A model generated the notes under the pieces. It saw only the letters and a list, made by a program, of their open reading frames with translations. It did no database searches and was not told the DNA's origin. A program made the translations under genes and the position numbers. Below, piece after piece: positions 1-11,396 of a stretch of DNA of 64,000 bases. Where the stretch lies: contig JAUIRK010000993.1 in assembly GCA_030549495.1 (NCBI GenBank), positions 62,001 to 126,000 on the forward strand. The letters run 5' to 3'. The stretch's first letter is position 1, and every line of letters starts with the position of its first letter. The DNA is from Nectonema munidae (taxonomy: Eukaryota; Nematomorpha; Nectonematoida; Nectonematidae).

Positions 1-500
1 GAGGAATTAGAAAAATAGAATCGAAAAGGATTCTAAATTTTGCAGAGATTAAAAAATTGCCAAATACTTATGATGCCGATCAATTGACCCTTCACTAATT
101 AAAATTCTTACTTATATTTAAATGAAGATATTACTTAATAATCATTTAAAAACGCAGGTGTTTGTGTTACATGTTAAGAGATGCAAAGAGATCAAACAAA
201 TTAGCGAAGAGCTACAGTAGTATCTCTAAAATAAGTCTGAACCTTCGCATGACGCCCATATGGAGTTTTACTCCACCCCCAACTTAAAAATTGAATTTCA
301 AAAAACTTAAAATCCTTGAAACTTTTTTAACACTATGTATTTTTCAAAAACACACTTTTCAATGCTCTGAGACAAATTTTGAAAAAAAAAATTTTCCTGT
401 AAAAGTATGTAGAAAAGATCAAAGAGTACACACAAAGTTTAATATGAAAAAATCAAGCTAAGCAGAATTTTATACAAAAATGCAACAGTAAATATGTCTT
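1..500. other. AT-rich stretch, no gene seen
   Basis: No coding pattern or recognised repeat. It may contain the 3' terminus of the neighbouring piggyBac copy, whose end I could not define. Confidence 0.5.
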
Positions 501-1805
501 CTATTTACAATTTGGACAAATCGAGTATGAATGATGCTTGCAGACGCTCTTTTTACATTTCTGGCAATGTCTTGTCGTTCTACTTTTTTTTGAAGTAGGG
601 CAAAATGTGCAAAAAACTCTTTTACTACTTGAAACAGGAGACGAGTCTTTGCTTTCCTCAAACCCATAAAAACTCAAAAGAGATTTTGTTTTGGAATCTA
701 TTTCTTGAATACTCGAACGTAGTTTCATCGAGTTGTAGCAAAGTTCTCATGCTAAAGCTTTCAAAAACATCTTTCTTCCACCTTTCTTTGTCGCAGAATA
801 AATGCTTTCTGGACAATTGTAGTTCAGAATAATCATTGCATTTAAGGCTGATATGTCTAGATAATTGGAAAAAACGGCTGAAGACCATCTTCTTATAGGT
901 TTGTAGGAGCGATATAATCTAATCATTCGATTAGAAACATCAACTCCACTTTTTGACTCATTGTACGCTATAAATGACTCAGGTTTTTGCTTATCTCCAA
1001 TCAACTCCAGGCTTGTAGAGTGTTGAGATGAAAGAACATAAACGACTTTAAAATTTTTGGTAGCGTGCCTCATAGGAATGTAGGCAGCAAGGGAAGCATA
1101 CTTTGAATAAATTATTCTACTTTCACATTCTTGCAACTTCAACGTCTTCAGATATTGCGGTCTTAAAATTCCAGGGACAAATCGTCGGTTTGCTTTTACA
1201 GTTCCACAAATTGTCAGGTTTTTCTCCGACATCCATTCAGCTAAATTGTGATCAGTGAAAAATCGGTCTGTGAATACACCACAGCCAATTGGTATTTCAG
1301 AAAGCCTTACTAGTCTCTTTACGATCTCATTGCCAGAGAAGTAGTTTTCACCAACACCTGGAACATATATTTCTGGTTTCAGGCAATAATAACTTTTTGA
1401 ATCATTGATGTGATAGAATTTAATTCCGTAGTGGCCGGGTTTTTTGGGATCATAAATCTTGACTGGACATCTACCTCTAAATGAAACAAGTTGTTCGTCA
1501 ACTGTTACTGAATCTGTAGGTGTCCAAAACTTATGACATGTGTTGAAGAAGTGATCGTGAAGGTATCTGACTGGCGAGATTCAATTATTCGGATTTCTTT
1601 GGGATTTGTCATCAAATCTCAAAAATATACTGATCAAAATATACATGTTTCTCCCGATAGCAGCTTTCAAAAATGGAATACCAAGAGAATCGGAAAAAAG
1701 ATCTTGAACTTTGATTTTTTGATCGTTGGACTTTCCAAGGTATAGAAGACACCCGAAGAACGCAAGCAGCATATCAATAGTGAACTTCTCATAATATTTT
1801 CGCAA
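501..1805 (-). pseudogene. piggyBac transposase relic
   Basis: The minus strand encodes a decayed piggyBac-family (DDE_Tnp_1_7) transposase. In order it shows the N-terminal segment ending in the LRFDD motif (1,581-1,805); a central block with DEQLVSFRGRCP and VFTDRFFTD, which carry the first two catalytic Asp positions; GVDVSNRMIRLYRSYKP with the third; RRWSSAVFSNYLDISALNA; and a Cys-rich C-terminal domain (CTFCP, CQKCKK, CKHH, CPNC). Frame changes near 1,575 and 745 break the reading frame, and the most N-terminal part is missing. Termini with TTAA target duplications were not located. The copy probably lies downstream of, or in a 3' intron of, the host gene. Confidence 0.9.
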
Positions 1806-2159
1806 ATATGCAAACTTTGGAGTAGATAATCTAAATTAAACACAACATTCATACTTTTACGTAGTAATTCACATATGAACAAGCATACAAAACTACAAAA
1901 TCATTGTATTTCATCCTTACATGAATCCCGGTATTAGCATTGTTATATATACTAAATTTCGTTTTAATATATGATGCACAAAGTTTACTGCTATGTCATA
2001 TAAAACTATAATATACTGAACTTTGTTTCAAACAGTTCTACTTTATGTTTCATAGAGAAGGTTAGTCTAAAAAACTCGAAACTTTCTAATATTGATAAAA
2101 AGTTTCTAATATAGGTATGAATAGCCTTTTTTGTGAGTATGAAACATCCAGCAAAAACA

Positions 2160-2440
2160 AGCATCCACACCTACACAAAATAAGAATACAAACACAATAA
2201 CTAACAGATTGGCACACACACAAATTAACGCTAAAAACACACACTCAGACTAGCACTTACATACACACATACCGGAAATGAACATTCATATCGCTACACA
2301 CAACACAAACATGGATACACACCTACACGTAGACAGAAACTTGCATGCACCTTACATAAACACATTTATACACATACATAAACATACTCTTTCACCCAAA
2401 CAAATACACATATACACATATTCAGATGCACATTAGAGCT
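2160..2440. repeat. CA-rich low-complexity tract
   Basis: A degenerate ACACA-rich run of about 280 bases lies between the piggyBac relic and the Tc1 element. It has no coding pattern. Confidence 0.7.
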
Positions 2441-2676
2441 CTATAATAGGCGCGTAGCCCGTGCCGCTTTTTTGGGACCCACATTTAAAATGCAGGTATT
2501 GTTGTTCGTATCAAATTTCAGGTGGTTTTTGAATAAATGTCTTATGAGTGAAATTTTTTACAAAATATTTTTTCTAATTCCAAATACTTTGTTCTAAAAA
2601 TAATAAGGGAAATCTGAAAAGAAATTTTCAATTTACTAACTTGAAATGTCATTCCTTACAATAAAAATATATATTA

Positions 2677-3982
2677 CAGTGCTATGCAAATTAATTGGGA
2701 CAGTGGTGAGAAAAATAAAAAAACAAACAAGTGTAAAGAGGTTATTATATCATTCATATTTAATAAGAAATATGCCCACCTTTGGACTGTATGACAATTC
2801 CCACACGCTTTGGCATTGATTTTACCAGTGTCGAACACATTTTCACCAGTTCTTTGTCATAGTACCATGTTTTGATAATGACTGAAATAAGCTTGTCCAT
2901 AGTTGAACAATCTTCTCTTGCGATCCTGCGTTTAACTATAGCCCACAAATTTTCAATTGGATTGATGTCTGGTGAGTTCTCAGGCCATGGTAGAACAGTT
3001 AGACCAGTTGTTTCGAAGAATGCCATAATATTTTTCGATGTGTGACACCGGGCAAGGTCTTGCTGAAAAATAGCCCCTCCATCTGGAAAGTCTTTTTCTA
3101 CAGTAGGAAGCAAATGTGTTTGCAAGATATCCATGTACTTATCGCTGTTCATCATTCCTTCGACTCGTATAAGTCTTCCTGGAACTTTAGCAGTGAAACT
3201 TCGCCAAAACATCTTTTTAGGTGGATGTTTTGGGGCTTGCTGAATATGTCCATCTCGTAGAGACTCGTTCACACTTCGTCTCACTACCGAAGATCGGTGG
3301 CCATGAACTTCAAAATGTGCTTCATCCGAAAATATGACATTGCTCCAGGTATCTCCATCCCAGTTTTTATGATCGCGTGCCCACTCAAGCCGTTTTCTTT
3401 TCATGGCAGGTGTTAACAGTTGCTTTTTCAATGGTTTTCTGGCAAGCCTACTAGCGGCGAAAAGCCCACGACGGACTGTTGATGAATCAATATTTATTCC
3501 TGATGCCGATAAATCTCTTGTAAGATCTTGGCTTGTCTTCTGTGGATCTATTTTACTGTTTCTTAGCAAGAATTTGTCATCGCGTGGTGTTGTTTTGCGT
3601 TTTCATCCACAGTTTCCCCTTCTCTCTGCCTCCACGTGACCAGTATCTTCAAACTTCTTTACAAGACATCCCACAGTCGATTTTGCCACGCCTAGACATT
3701 CAGAAATCTGTTTGAGAGTTTTATCAGTATTTTTTCTAAGAGATATAATAGCTCCACGTTTACTTGGCGTAACGTCCATAATGAATGATAAGCGAGAAAT
3801 AAATATAAATCTAAATCTAAATAGAAATATATAATACAAATTAAATATAAATCACTAGAACATTCTACAATCATTAGAACATTAAGATATATACGTTATA
3901 TTGCATAACCAATGATTTACCAAGGCATGCGGTAAAGCAATGATTAATTTCAGCACTGTCCCAATTAATTTGCACAGCATTG
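2677..3982 (-). mobile_element. Tc1/mariner (Tc1-type) element, nearly intact
   Basis: A 1,306-bp element is bounded by inverted repeats of about 30 bp. The left end begins CAGTGCTATGCAAATTAATT, and the right end in reverse complement reads CAATGCTGTGCAAATTAATT. The ends are flanked by TA dinucleotides at 2,675 and 3,983. It encodes one transposase on the minus strand. Its right terminal bases are repeated at 4,350-4,368 because a SINE later landed there and duplicated them. Confidence 0.93.
2760..3779 (-). pseudogene. Tc1-type DD34E transposase with one internal stop
   Basis: The frame from ATG at 3,779 runs to 2,760, about 339 codons, the usual Tc1 length. It has an N-terminal helix-turn-helix (MDVTPSKRGAIISL, ISECLGVAKSTVG) and the catalytic motifs SDEAHF, QQDLARCH and SPDINPIENLW. 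Exactly 34 residues lie between the second Asp and the Glu. The only interruption I see is one in-frame TGA at 3,603-3,605, in the basic linker where relatives usually carry Arg, consistent with a CGA to TGA transition. QQDLARCH replaces the more common QQDNAPCH. The rest of the frame is open, so this copy looks young, but it cannot make full-length protein. Confidence 0.9.
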
Positions 3983-3990
3983 TATATTAT

Positions 3991-4349
3991 TAAGTTAAGT
4001 TAAGTTGTTTGTGACGTTCGCACCCATCCTTTCGGATATCGTGGCCCACCCGGAATGCTGAGTCCAGGTCTACCTGGACTTTCCATCCCACTAAACACCT
4101 ACCGGCCCTTGTTACTGCATAGCTATATCTTGTTATATATATATTATTTTACAAGAATTTATGTTACAAATATATAAATACAGGTGAGTGATCGATACTA
4201 TCCTAACGCGAACGCTCCCAATTAGGGAAACAACCTTAATGTCTAGTGATAGCTTGATTACTAACCACGTAGAATCGGGTCGCCAGAGCACTACCTAACC
4301 GTAAAAACCTTTGATTTCTTCAGAGGAAGAAAACCAGGGTAAAAAACCG
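3991..4349 (-). mobile_element. SINE copy 1 with (TTAAC)n tail
   Basis: A 359-bp element is flanked by a perfect 19-bp direct repeat (GCACAGCATTGTATATTAT at 3,972-3,990 and 4,350-4,368). On the minus strand it runs from CCGGTTTTTTACCCTGG to a tail of repeated TTAAC. Shared blocks with copies at 27.4k and 28.2k include TCTGAAGAA, CTGGCGACCCGATTCTA, GTTTCCCTAATTGGGAGCG and GGAAAGTCCAGGTAGACC. The long target duplication and simple tail indicate LINE-driven retrotransposition. A convincing tRNA-type head was not identified. It inserted across the end of the Tc1 element, so it is the younger of the two. Confidence 0.85.
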
Positions 4350-4368
4350 GCACAGCATTGTATATTAT

Positions 4369-6376
4369 ATATATTAAAGTAGATTATATTTTATGTCTTC
4401 AAAAAATTATTCAAAAATTAAATCATTAAATTGGTATAAGGCAAAGTCCGTTTTCATAGCTGAATGAAATAATATATAAACAAATCACGACTTTATTGTG
4501 TCCCAAATACTCCAATAAGAAATATTATTTATGCTCGTCTTTTTTTATTTAAAATCCAAGCATGTTTTCTTTTAAATACAATTTGAAGACAAATATAAAG
4601 ATATATAAGAAAAGCATTTAGATGTAAAACTTCCTTTTTCCCCATTAGGATGAGTAAATATATTGCTTTTTTAAAAAATATGTCTTCAATTCGACTAAAG
4701 TTTTGGTGTCTGGCGACCATAGTGAGAAACACAGGTAATGATTTAAGAAACATAAGGAGCGATCTTACTTTTTAGAGACGAACTTTTGTATAACTTCAAT
4801 TTTTGACTTGATTTTTCTATATAAAAAAAGTAAATTTGTATAAAAAATTTGTGTGCAATTTTAGCTATATTGTAATTAATTAAAGCATTTTTACTTTAAA
4901 TTCGTCCTTTTTTAATTCAAGTTCGTCCTTTTTCATTTTAAGTTTCTCGTTTTTGAGTTTAACTTGTCTTTTTTTCATTTAAAATATGTTTTTTTGCTCA
5001 AAGTGTGTTTTGGTTTAATTTTTATTTTTTTTATAAAAAATTTCAGAATGAATCCTTCAAATCTTAATAGTTTGTTTAATTATTCTTAAAGTTTTGTTTG
5101 AAATTAAGATTTTTGATAGTTTTAACCTCATTATGGGTAAATTGAATGAAGTAACAATAAATTATTTGTACCTTGAAGAAAAAATTTTATGATGATAATA
5201 AAGTTATTAAATCTCATTTTGGTATTTCAAATGAATACCGTTATTTGATATTTTGTAAGAGATCATCTTTTTTTATTCCTATTTCATGATTAAAACATAA
5301 TTAAAATAAAATTATTAGTATTCATTGTAAAATAAGCAAAAATAAAAAATTATTCAAAGTATAAAAAATCATAAAAAGAGATTTTTGTCTTATGTCTGTC
5401 CCATTTTTAGCTATTAATGTTATTCAAGTTTCTGATATATTCCAAAATAAAAAATTTTTACCTCACTTGTGACTTTTTAGAAAAAGTTTAGGCATAAAAA
5501 ACAATAAATTCTTCTGAAAAGACATTTTAATTGAGAAGCTATTATACCTGTTAAAAATTTATATTTTTGAAATATAACATCTCTTCTTTAATTAAAATAA
5601 GTCTTTTGACGATTTTTCTTGATAGAATAATGAAAAATGTTATTTCCCATAGCAAAACAGATCGGAAGGATAGTCGGGATCAGGAATCGATTCTATTCTA
5701 TCTGGATCAAAACTCTACACTCCAACAAAAAAGAGTAAATATTTCAAGAGACAATATTCTTTAAGTTTAGCTCTCTGTAGAATCCGTTCCATGTTAAATT
5801 TTTGATAAAATAGGAAATCGCATGTGTTTTGCGAAAGTTAAGTAAAACGGGTTTAAAATTGCTTTAACCTTTCTTATGAACAGGGTTGATTCCTCCTCCA
5901 CTATATTCCTTTTGTTTCTTATTGGTTTGGCTCTAATCTCATGCCAACGGTTTTCAAACCTTTTGAACATGCGCAATCCATAACAGATATTCTTACCCTT
6001 TGTACCCATGCTAATGCTCACAATCTGTAAAGTTATACACCGTATATGCCATTTTATTGAGCACCTAAATTTTGTCTTTAAAAATAACGCTAAACTTATA
6101 TACAGCTAACTATATTAAATGTCAACATTCTGTTTTTAGATTTCAGGGTAGACTTATACTGATCATTATCAAAAAAGTGACAAAGCGAATGAGTGGAATG
6201 ACAAAAGAGGCCAAAAATAGAAAAATCACCAAAGACTTTGAACATCGGGAACTTGATTCAGATATTAGGTAGTTAGTTTCTTAACAACACCTTTTTGCCT
6301 TCATATCAAACCGATTGAATTTTTTATTTGAAAAAACTTTTATTTGTAAAACTTGAATTAAATTTATAGTCCCACC
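4369..6376. other. AT-rich non-coding stretch
   Basis: No supported gene. It holds a degenerate TTCGTCCTTTTT-type minisatellite at 4,895-4,995. A minus-strand stretch at 5,830-6,020 has slightly coding-like composition, but no splice phase links it to the CUB gene. Confidence 0.5.
4895..4995 (+). repeat. TTYGTCTTTTT-type minisatellite, array 1
   Basis: About four degenerate units of 20-25 bp are present, such as TTCGTCCTTTTTCATTTTAA. The same motif family recurs at 24.3k, 34.0k, 45.6k, 46.8k and 59.8k. Confidence 0.6.
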
Positions 6377-6674
6377 CAGTGCCGGATCTACGAAGTGCGG
6401 GGCGTGTAGCAGATCGATTAAATTTACAAATGATAGTCAGGATGTAAAAAATTTTTTAATAAAATTGATCTAGATTCTACAAAAAAGATAAAAACCACAA
6501 AATTCAAGTGCAAAAATTTATTTTAAGGAGGAAATATAAAAGAAGAATTGAAGAAAACTTTAAAAAATAACTTTAAAGGTTTTTTCGACGCATTTTTCAA
6601 GTAAGCGCGAAGCCCTTGTAAAGCGCGGAGCCTGTAGCAGCTGCTACATCTGCTACTATGTTAATCCGGTACTG
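6377..6674. mobile_element. hAT-type MITE
   Basis: A 298-bp element has termini CAGTGCCGGAT and ATCCGGTACTG in inverted orientation. The flanking octamers GTCCCACC and GTCACATC match at 6 of 8 bases, consistent with an aged 8-bp hAT target duplication. The interior is non-coding. GCGCGAAGCC and GCGCGGAGCC lie near the right end. Confidence 0.7.
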
Positions 6675-6948
6675 GTCACATCCGTTGAGCATTGCAAAAT
6701 ACAGTGAATATGGATTGGCTATTTAATTTTTTAATTGCCTCATTTGATTCATATTTATCTATTGATACTTTTTATGAAATTTATATAAACTATAGAGCTT
6801 GTCAAATCGATTTCTGCATTATTAAAAAATGTTTTCTCTCTGAATTCTCTTTGAATAAAATGTTTTGAAGCTTTATTTTTACGCTTATTTTGACAAAATT
6901 TCCTATTCTTTAGGTCAAGTCAAATTCATAAATGAGAAATGTGCTTAC

Positions 6949-7145
6949 CTGGTCGATAAAACTGGTAAAAAGCTTCGAATCCTGTGGCGTCAAAGATTTT
7001 ATTTGATTTAAATAAAATTTTGAAAAAGCTGGAATCTGATTCGACAATTTTCGGTCTAACATTGCCGCAGTATCGGTGATATTTTTTGTCAAATGTTCGG
7101 TAGTTTGAAAGCTCAATAAAATCACTTTGTGTATCTTCAAGGCAT
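6949..7145 (-). CDS. sol-1: CUB 4, second half (SOL-1-like exon)
   Basis: A 197-bp exon starts after a TGGATAG acceptor and ends at a GTAAGC donor. It encodes CLEDTQSDFIELSNYRTF, then the fourth cysteine (YHRYCGNVRP), the strand SSFFKILFKSN and the closing GFEAFYQFYRP. Read-through into the intron meets a stop after 10 codons, so further exons are expected to carry a linker, a membrane segment and a tail. They need a start that supplies two bases. I could not identify one in 1-6,948, so the 3' end of the gene probably lies outside the window. Confidence 0.93.
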
Positions 7146-7233
7146 CTATCCAAAAAATAAAATACATCATTACTTTGAATTTGTGCTAAAAAAAGAAACA
7201 TCGAAAAGTATACGATATATCACTATAAAATAA

Positions 7234-7479
7234 TGAATAATATAAAAATCAAAGTTTTTAACTTTTATTTGGTACTAAAAGGAGTAGTATTGTAGCAAAT
7301 ATTTCAACAGACTCAATCTGTCTTCTTCAGTGCGTTAAAAATGAATTCATTATTATCTCATATTTAACTCATTTTTAACGCACTGAAGAAGACAGATTGA
7401 GTCTGTTGAAATATTTGCTACAATACTAGTCCTTTTAGTACCAAATAAAAGTTAAAAACTTTGATTTTTACATTATTCA
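7234..7479. repeat. Near-perfect palindrome (fold-back element)
   Basis: Two 111-bp arms (7,234-7,344 and 7,369-7,479) are inverted copies with only two mismatches that I can count, around a 24-base spacer. The arm contains ACAGACTCAATCTGTC, itself a small palindrome. It lies in the intron between the two CUB 4 exons, so the pre-mRNA would form a long hairpin. No clear target duplication is seen, so it may be a young fold-back MITE or a local inverted duplication. Confidence 0.85.
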
Positions 7480-8376
7480 CTATATACACAATGGAGTTTT
7501 CCTTATCCTACACTATAAAATAATAATAATAATTAATATATCGATTTGCAGATTTCATGCGTATGCAGACAAAAGTCCAGTCTCCTTTTTTCCTGTTCAG
7601 TAGACAAAATCCAGTCCAGACAATTACCAATAGAAGAGAAGTCCAGGCATGTGACCTTTAATCTAACACCCTCTTTTATTTAGTTAGTAAGTTAGTTAAT
7701 TAATTTGTTTTAGATTAGTGTTAGTTATTAATAGATTTTAGTCGCTTTTTGGTAATGTAGTAAGGTTTAGTGATTGAACTTTCCTCATTTAAAACACAAA
7801 AATTGAAGTGAATTTTAATGGTAGACACAGAAAAGAGTAAAAAGTTTATTTTACTGTACAGATTAATTTTTTTTAAACAAATGTAAAAGGTTTACGATAC
7901 TTTTACTTCAAAATGAATAAAGTGAGATTCCACAAACAAATTTGCTTATTCATTTTAAACATATGTTAAAATCAAATTTGCAACAAAAAGTGATAGTAAA
8001 GATCTAAAATCTGTGTCCATAGATAGAGGTACTTTACACTCTCATCCCTAAATATTATTGCACTCACATGTTTTCCTTTGCACATCAAGTTATTTTCGTT
8101 TGAACTTGAAAACTATATTAGACTTACATCAAAATTAATTCTTTATTTTCAACAAAATTTTTCTATTTTGTTCTAGATTAATCAATTTTTTTATATGTCG
8201 ATAAATGAAAAGTTTTAGTACATCTATTATGTGTTTAGATCTTCAAATAAATGCATGTCTTTATCGAAAGCTTTTCCCTAACATCATTAAATGTGAAAAA
8301 GTTTAACTATATAATTACGTGAAAAATGGATAATGACATTTGTTTAAAAAATTGCTCTCAAAAATCGAAAACTTAC
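7480..8376. other. Intron sequence, no gene seen
   Basis: AT-rich intronic DNA between the palindrome and the CUB 4 first-half exon. Nothing recognisable. Confidence 0.5.
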
Positions 8377-8545
8377 GGAAAAATGCCTTCTACATCAAAG
8401 AACAAAAATGTGATGCGCACTTTTTCTCCTTGAGAAGCTCGGAAAAAATATAAGCACTCAATTTCTCTGGGATACAATCCAGGATAATTTGGACTTGTAA
8501 AGGTTCCATTGTTGCTAATCGAACTGTTGAAACTGAAACCACAAA
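8377..8545 (-). CDS. sol-1: CUB 4, first half (SOL-1-like exon)
   Basis: A 169-bp exon starts after a TTCATAG acceptor and ends at a consensus GTAAGT donor. It encodes CGFSFNSSISNNGTFTSPNYP, then GLYPREIECLYFF and RASQGEKVRITFLFFDVEG. These give the first two cysteines, the SPNYP motif and the acidic strand. Three AG acceptors lie close together here. I chose the one that keeps the frame and the first CUB cysteine. The other two would lose the cysteine or shift the frame. The donor leaves two bases that join the 7,145 exon as Pro-Cys. Confidence 0.92.
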
Positions 8546-8959
8546 CTATGAAATACGTTTTAAAACAGAAAATTCAAGAAGAAACCTGAAAAGACAAAAT
8601 GGCATTAAAAGGGTGACGGGTTAGGCTGAAAAAAACATATACTGAAATAAACTTGTTAAATATGTCTTATATATAGGATGGATGCGAGTATTTAGCACAT
8701 TTGATATTGTTATCAAACAATAATAATCGATAACAATATAATAACAAATGTGAATAGCAACTTTCATCCAACTGATGTAGTGTTGACCACGGACACGAAA
8801 ATTTGGTTCGAACGAACACGAACAAACTCAAGATATAGTCGAACGGACACGAACAATAACGGACACTAGCGAACATCCTATACTAGTGAATCTTACATAC
8901 GGAGACAGACTCATTCACTCACACGCACACACACAATCACACAACAAACACATACACAC

Positions 8960-9075
8960 ACAAACTCTAAAATGTTGGCAGCTAAAATATAACCTAAAAC
9001 AAACTCTAAAATAATAACCTAAACAAACTCTAAACTATAACTATAACCTAAACAAACTCTAAAATATAACCAGCA
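8960..9075 (+). repeat. 27-bp tandem repeat within hAT 5' region
   Basis: About four degenerate copies of a unit containing CAAACTCTAAAATATAACC precede the hAT transposase start. A short CACACA run lies just upstream. Confidence 0.65.
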
Positions 9076-9223
9076 TACATTGACAATAACAATGCTGTTT
9101 TATTTCACGTGTTTTTCTATTTATGCAAAGTTGAACATTGTCATTGAGACCATTTGTCATTTTTCACACCAAACTTCTGCATCGATTAACATCTAACTTT
9201 CATATTGATTTATACCCTAACTA

Positions 9224-11192
9224 ATGAATATCGTCAAAATAACCAAGCATGAAGAAATAGTTAATCGTTTGTTCGATCCAGAGCGGCAACAAAGACGAGA
9301 ATTGTGGCAGTTTATCAAACTTTTGGCTCCAACCGATGAGAAAAAGAAGTGGAAATCTAAAGAAACTATCGGTGCGTTTTGTTTAAAGTGCCAAAAAACA
9401 ATCAATTATTCCGTGGGTACTTCAAAGCAAATATTGCGACACATGGAACAAAATCATTCAGAAGATCTGGGCACTAATTCCTCAACAAAAAAGTGCAGCT
9501 TCCAACAGCAAACCATTCAAAAAGCGTTCAAGAAATTGAAGCCAGTGAATGAATCATCGGCTCAAAAAGGTCATTTTCTTCTTTTGAAATGGATCGCTAA
9601 ATCCTACCGGCCTTTGTCAATTGTTGAAGATCCAGGATTCATTGAATACAGCAATTTTTTAAATGCATTGGAACAAAAATACACGTTGCCTTCTCGTACA
9701 ACAATAACAAGATTGTTGCGCAGTACATTTTCAGATACGCTTTTTATCATCAAGTCCATGATCCAAAAAGAATGTGATTATTATTCACTTACAAGTGATA
9801 TTTGGACATCAAACATCTGAAGCATATATTTATTTGATGCTTCATTACATCACTGAGGATTTTGTTATGAAAGTCGTTACATTGAGATGTGCTCCGTTCA
9901 GTGAAGTAAAACACACCGGTTCCGAAATTGCAAACATCGTGAAGTAGTGGGTAGAGGATGCAAACATGTCCTTAGAGAATATGGTTGTTTATGTCACTGA
10001 TAACGCATCCAATGCAGCAAAATCAGCGCGAGAATTGGGTGTAAATCACCAAGGTTGTGTTGCTCATTCTCTAAGTTTGATTGTGCAAAAATTTATTCAG
10101 TGGAAGGGTGAGAGTAAAACAGCTATCGATATTGTTTCCAAAAGTTTAAAGGAGATTGCAGACGCTATTGAAATACTCCGAGAATATGCTAAATATTTCA
10201 GTAGTAGCATAATTGGATTTCAATGGTTGAAAAAATCCATGGAACGGAAAAATCAGCCGCTGAAGAAGATTCCGTTAGATGTTATTACTCGTTGGAATTC
10301 AACTGTACACATGTTAAAAGTATGCTTGGACATTAGATTGCATTTGGATGCGATCTGTTCATTTATCCAGACGGAAGAAGGTCGTGCAGCTTTTTCAAAC
10401 TGCGTCAAAATTATACAAATCACACATAAGCAGTGGTTTCTATTAGAAAATGTTTGCTGTATTTTACAACGCTTTGATGAAGCAACAGAAGCGTTGTCGG
10501 GGGAAAATTATCCGACGTGGTCCTTAACGCTGCCAGTATTAAGAATGATGAAGATTCATTTGATTGAATACAAAGTTTTACAGGGAGTTTCCCACACTGT
10601 TTGGTACGAGGATACTGCTGATACGGTAGAAGCATTCCGGAGAGAAGTTTTAAATGAATTCACCGGCCGTTTTCAAGGGTTACAGATTTCGCTGCTCTGG
10701 ACAATATTGCTGGATCCAAGACTAACAGGGATGAATGGCTTTTCTATAGAAGAGCGCTGCACCGCAAAAGAAGAACTTAGTGCCACACCACAACTTCTTC
10801 ATGTGGAGAAACATAAGTATCGTGATGATGCCGGTCCTTCAAGGACAAATAACTCCTTGCTTGGAGACATTTTCTCCACACCAGGAAGCGATGATGAAAT
10901 GATGAAGGAAGATTGTTCCGATGAAATTGAACTGGAAAAATATTTATGGCTATGCAAGCAATTAAAAATACTTGATCCGCTTCAATGGTGGAACGCCAAT
11001 CGCGATACTTTTCCTGTATTGGCTTGGCTGAGTCAAAAGTGGATGTTCGCTGTTTCTACAAGCGTGTCATCAGAACGTTTATTTTCACGAACAGGTGCAA
11101 CTGTGACTTCAAGAAGAGCGAGGTTGAAGGATGATAACGTTAAAATGTTAACATTTATTCATGATAACATTAAATTAAGTTTATTTCATTAG
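9224..11192 (+). pseudogene. hAT transposase (BED zinc finger type), two lesions
   Basis: The frame from ATG at 9,224 encodes an N-terminal BED-like zinc finger (FCLKCQK, then HMEQNH), LTSDIWTS with the first catalytic Asp, VYVTDNASN with the second, GCVAHSLSLIV, and the C-terminal dimerisation region (PVLAWLSQKWMFAVSTSVSSE, RLFSRTG, RRARL). Total length of about 650 codons suits the family. Two interruptions are visible: a small frame change at about 9,816-9,822 and an in-frame TAG at 9,945-9,947. Between them the sequence still encodes recognisable protein (AYIYLMLHYITEDF). The gene is therefore recently inactivated. Confidence 0.9.
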
Positions 11193-11396
11193 TCCTTATA
11201 TTAAATAAATTTTATTTTTACAATTTGTTCGTTTTTGTCCGTTACCAAAGATTTTCAGGTTCAAACGGACAAACGAACGAACGGCAACGGACGTACTCCA
11301 ACGTTGTCCGTTTGTCCGTTGCCGTGTGCAACCCTAAACTGATGAGACGTAAAAAGATCGAAACTGCTACTGGATTGATTGTCTTGCCTTGTGTGA

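Larger units (their letters stand above)
8778..11336 (+). mobile_element. hAT element, full length with target duplications
   Basis: A 2,559-bp element is flanked by a perfect 8-bp direct repeat AACTGATG (8,770-8,777 and 11,337-11,344). The ends TAGTGTTGACCACGGACACG and, inverted, TAGGGTTGCACACGGCAACG are related but diverged. Sub-terminal copies of (A)ACGGACA occur on both sides and are probably transposase binding sites. A tandem repeat of about 27 bp with AACAAACTCTAAAATATAACC lies inside the left end (8,960-9,075). It contains one plus-strand transposase gene. Confidence 0.93.

Noticed and set aside
4529-4753. Hydrophobic minus-strand frame with a basic tail as a possible membrane exon
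   Set aside because: Hydrophobic frames are expected by chance at this AT content and no splice site was found in the right phase.
5794-6021. Coding-like minus-strand frame as the next exon of the CUB gene
   Set aside because: No acceptor gives the required phase for its frame, it has no membrane segment, and no family is recognised.
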